16,131 nucleotides of DNA from an uncultured Acholeplasmatales bacterium. GTDB taxonomy: Bacteria; Bacillota_I; Bacilli_A; ML615J-28; CAG-698. A program made the position numbers and the translations under genes. Positions within the stretch are counted from its first letter, which is position 1. Each line of letters begins with the position of its first letter. The DNA lies in assembly GCA_937877075.1 (NCBI GenBank), contig CALEGD010000105.1, positions 1 through 16,131 of the forward strand, in the 5' to 3' direction. The notes below the pieces were generated by a model. It was not told where the DNA came from. It saw nothing but the letters and a program-made list of their open reading frames with translations, and ran no database searches. Of the stretch, positions 14,674 to 16,131 are shown one piece after another.

Positions 14674-15885
14674 TCATCCAATCTGATCAATTGAGTTCAA
14701 TAAATCCAACATCGGAATAAAAACTGAAATGATGACGAATAAAACCAAAAACCCAACAATAATTGTCATTAACGGTTCAATTACACTCACCATTCTTTTA
14801 ATCGATGTATTAACGTTTTCTTCAAAATAACCGGAGGTTTTATCTAGGACTTGTTCTAGCTCAGCGGTTTGTTCTCCAACAATCAGCATTTGAATCAAGA
14901 TGTCGGGGAAAAGGTTTATTGTTTTAATCGATTTTGCAATCCCTTGACCACGTTTTATCTCGCTGGTTGCAATCTGAAATTTCTCTTCTACTGCTTTATT
15001 ACCAAGCAATTTTCCCATTGTTCCAATCGCTTCAACGATCGGAATGCCACTTTTAAGTAATGTTGAAAAGCCGCTGGTAAAACGAGCTGTCATCTGTGCT
15101 ATGCTTACATTTTTGATAATCGGTAGATTAAGTTTAAGCCGATCAAGCATTAACCTGATTTTTGGTAATTGCTTTAAAAACTTAAAAAGCAGTAAAATCA
15201 AGAAGATACCAAAGACAATTAATCCGAAATTCAACTTTAAGAAATTAGAGAAAGCCACTGATATTCTGGTTATTTCCGGTAGTTCCGCATTAAACGAAGC
15301 AAAAAGTTCCGCAAAGATCGGAATAATGAAGAGAGACAAGATTGTTACAACACCTATACTAAGAAAGATCAAAAAGAGCGGATAAGCCATTGAAGATTTG
15401 ACTTTCTTTTTAATCTTATTGTCATTTTCATAATAGTCGGCAAGTTTAGGTAAAACTTGGTCCAAACGTCCGCTGATTTCACCGATATGAATCATATTTC
15501 TAAAGAAGGGCGGGAAGGTCTTTGGATATTTTCCAAAAGACTGAGACAACATCTTCCCCTTCAAAATTTCAATATAAACTTCTTCAAGTATATCCTTTAA
15601 TTTCCGATTTTTAGTACTTTCTTTTAAAGTTTCAATGCTTTTTGTAATCGTTATCCCGGCAGAAATCATAATTGCAAACTCACGGCAAAAAACGGCAAGT
15701 ACATCGGGACCGACTCTTTCTAAGAAACCAAAAAACTGTGAACTTTCCGGAATCTTCCTTGAAGTTACTAAAAAATAGTTTTGATTATTGATAATCTGAC
15801 GAAGTTCATCCTCATCCTGGGCAAATATTACACCCTTGATTACCTTATTATCTAAATTCTTTGCTTTATAACGAAACCTTGCCAT
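14674..15885 (-). CDS. pilC: type IV pilus inner-membrane platform protein PilC (GspF family)
   Basis: Polytopic platform protein that couples PilB to pilin polymerisation. Starting at MARFRYKAKNLDNK it is 403 aa, the family length. It has two repeated T2SSF domains (about 64-187 and 267-390), each with the helical cap pattern FCREFAIMISAGI (66-78) and ARFTSGFSTLLKSGIPIVEA (267-286). Membrane helices lie at about 170-193, 218-236 and 374-394. FFRNMIHIGEISGRLDQVL (127-145) and ILIQMLIVGEQTAELEQVL (329-347) are the paired signature sequences of the repeats. The ORF can be extended to 15972, but that part lies over the pilD tail; ATG 15885 has GAGGGG four bases upstream and sits one base after the pilD stop. 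Confidence 0.93.
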   Translation of the reverse strand: MARFRYKAKNLDNKVIKGVIFAQDEDELRQIINNQNYFLVTSRKIPESSQFFGFLERVGPDVLAVFCREFAIMISAGITITKSIETLKESTKNRKLKDILEEVYIEILKGKMLSQSFGKYPKTFPPFFRNMIHIGEISGRLDQVLPKLADYYENDNKIKKKVKSSMAYPLFLIFLSIGVVTILSLFIIPIFAELFASFNAELPEITRISVAFSNFLKLNFGLIVFGIFLILLLFKFLKQLPKIRLMLDRLKLNLPIIKNVSIAQMTARFTSGFSTLLKSGIPIVEAIGTMGKLLGNKAVEEKFQIATSEIKRGQGIAKSIKTINLFPDILIQMLIVGEQTAELEQVLDKTSGYFEENVNTSIKRMVSVIEPLMTIIVGFLVLFVIISVFIPMLDLLNSIDQIG

Positions 15886-15886
15886 A

Positions 15887-16131
15887 TTACCCCTCAAATA
15901 ATTGGAAAAATGATAAATACCATTCAATAAGTTGTAAACCGTAAAATAATGTGATTGTATAACCAATAACAAGATAGGGTCCGAAAGGGAGAACTCCTTT
16001 CAAACTTTTCTTTTTATAAATTCTTAATGGAAGTTCAATGATTACTCCACATATTGAACCGATGACAAGACCGAGTAGCTGAAGTTGCCATCCCAAGATT
16101 AGCCCCACCGCAATCAGTAGTTTTAAATCAC
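15887..16131 (-). CDS. pilD: prepilin peptidase PilD (A24 family), C-terminal part only
   Basis: Cut by the right window edge; 80 residues of the C-terminal part are present. The reading frame enters as DLKLLIAVGLILGWQ, which is the second aspartate motif (GxGDxK) of aspartic prepilin peptidases, with the catalytic Asp as the first complete codon. Two or three hydrophobic helices and the family's LPFGPYLVIG follow. The family cleaves prepilins after Gly and N-methylates the new N-terminus. The stop lies one base before the pilC ATG, so the genes are translationally coupled. The GTG at 16108 is internal, not a start. Confidence 0.85.
   Translation of the reverse strand, partial: DLKLLIAVGLILGWQLQLLGLVIGSICGVIIELPLRIYKKKSLKGVLPFGPYLVIGYTITLFYGLQLIEWYLSFFQLFEG

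Noticed and set aside
15044..15385. 113-codon plus-strand ORF in pilC
   Set aside because: Antisense shadow of a typical GspF-family repeat; no start signals.
1..16131. CRISPR arrays, tRNA or rRNA genes, insertion sequences
   Set aside because: No regularly spaced repeats, cloverleaf-like segments, rRNA-like stretches or transposase motifs were seen.

Overview
The window reads as a chromosomal segment of a low-GC, AT-rich Bacillota-type bacterium that uses the standard stop code: TGA ends glmM and pilC, and Trp is TGG throughout. Strong AGGAGG-type ribosome sites, vegetative TTGnnn/TATAAT promoters and U-tailed terminators fit this. A PPi-dependent phosphofructokinase, a PdaA-type deacetylase and divergent Glm enzymes suggest a lineage near the Erysipelotrichia, Haloplasma or Izemoplasma border, but I cannot place it from this sequence alone. 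GlmM, GlmU and PdaA indicate that the cell makes peptidoglycan.

Layout, almost all on the minus strand. 1-1700: rlmCD (23S rRNA m5U methyltransferase) with its own promoter and terminator, followed by a relic of a second rlmCD-like 3' end. 1700-4910: an envelope operon, cls (cardiolipin synthase) - yihY-like membrane protein - pdaA (peptidoglycan deacetylase). 4960-5280: a 52-aa zinc-ribbon protein with promoter and terminator. 5280-7300: a more accessory-looking stretch, with a plus-strand DUF6512-like membrane protein and a minus-strand HNH endonuclease likely to be a restriction enzyme. 7376-8680: pfp with a clear promoter. 8800-9030: a 53-aa membrane protein. 9279-10045: a type IV prepilin gene behind a long, folded 5' leader. 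10097-12880: a glmM-glmU operon for UDP-GlcNAc synthesis. 12940-16131: a pilD-pilC-pilB operon for type IV pilus assembly, with pilD cut by the right edge.

How the genes work together: PilD would cleave the prepilin, PilC would be the membrane platform and PilB the extension ATPase, so the orphan pilin gene probably supplies their substrate although the glm operon separates them. GlmM and GlmU are translationally coupled and would feed wall synthesis.

Most worth a second look are: (1) the roughly 290-nt structured leader of the pilin gene, which also holds a possible small ORF; (2) GlmU, whose uridyltransferase half has lost two normally invariant active-site residues while its acetyltransferase half looks intact; (3) the rlmCD 3' relic, which differs from the intact gene only at silent positions; (4) RlmCD lacking two of four iron-sulfur ligands. 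Several apparent ORF starts are corrected here (rlmCD, HNH, pfp, glmM, pilB, pilC) because the longer forms begin upstream of, or inside, the ribosome site.
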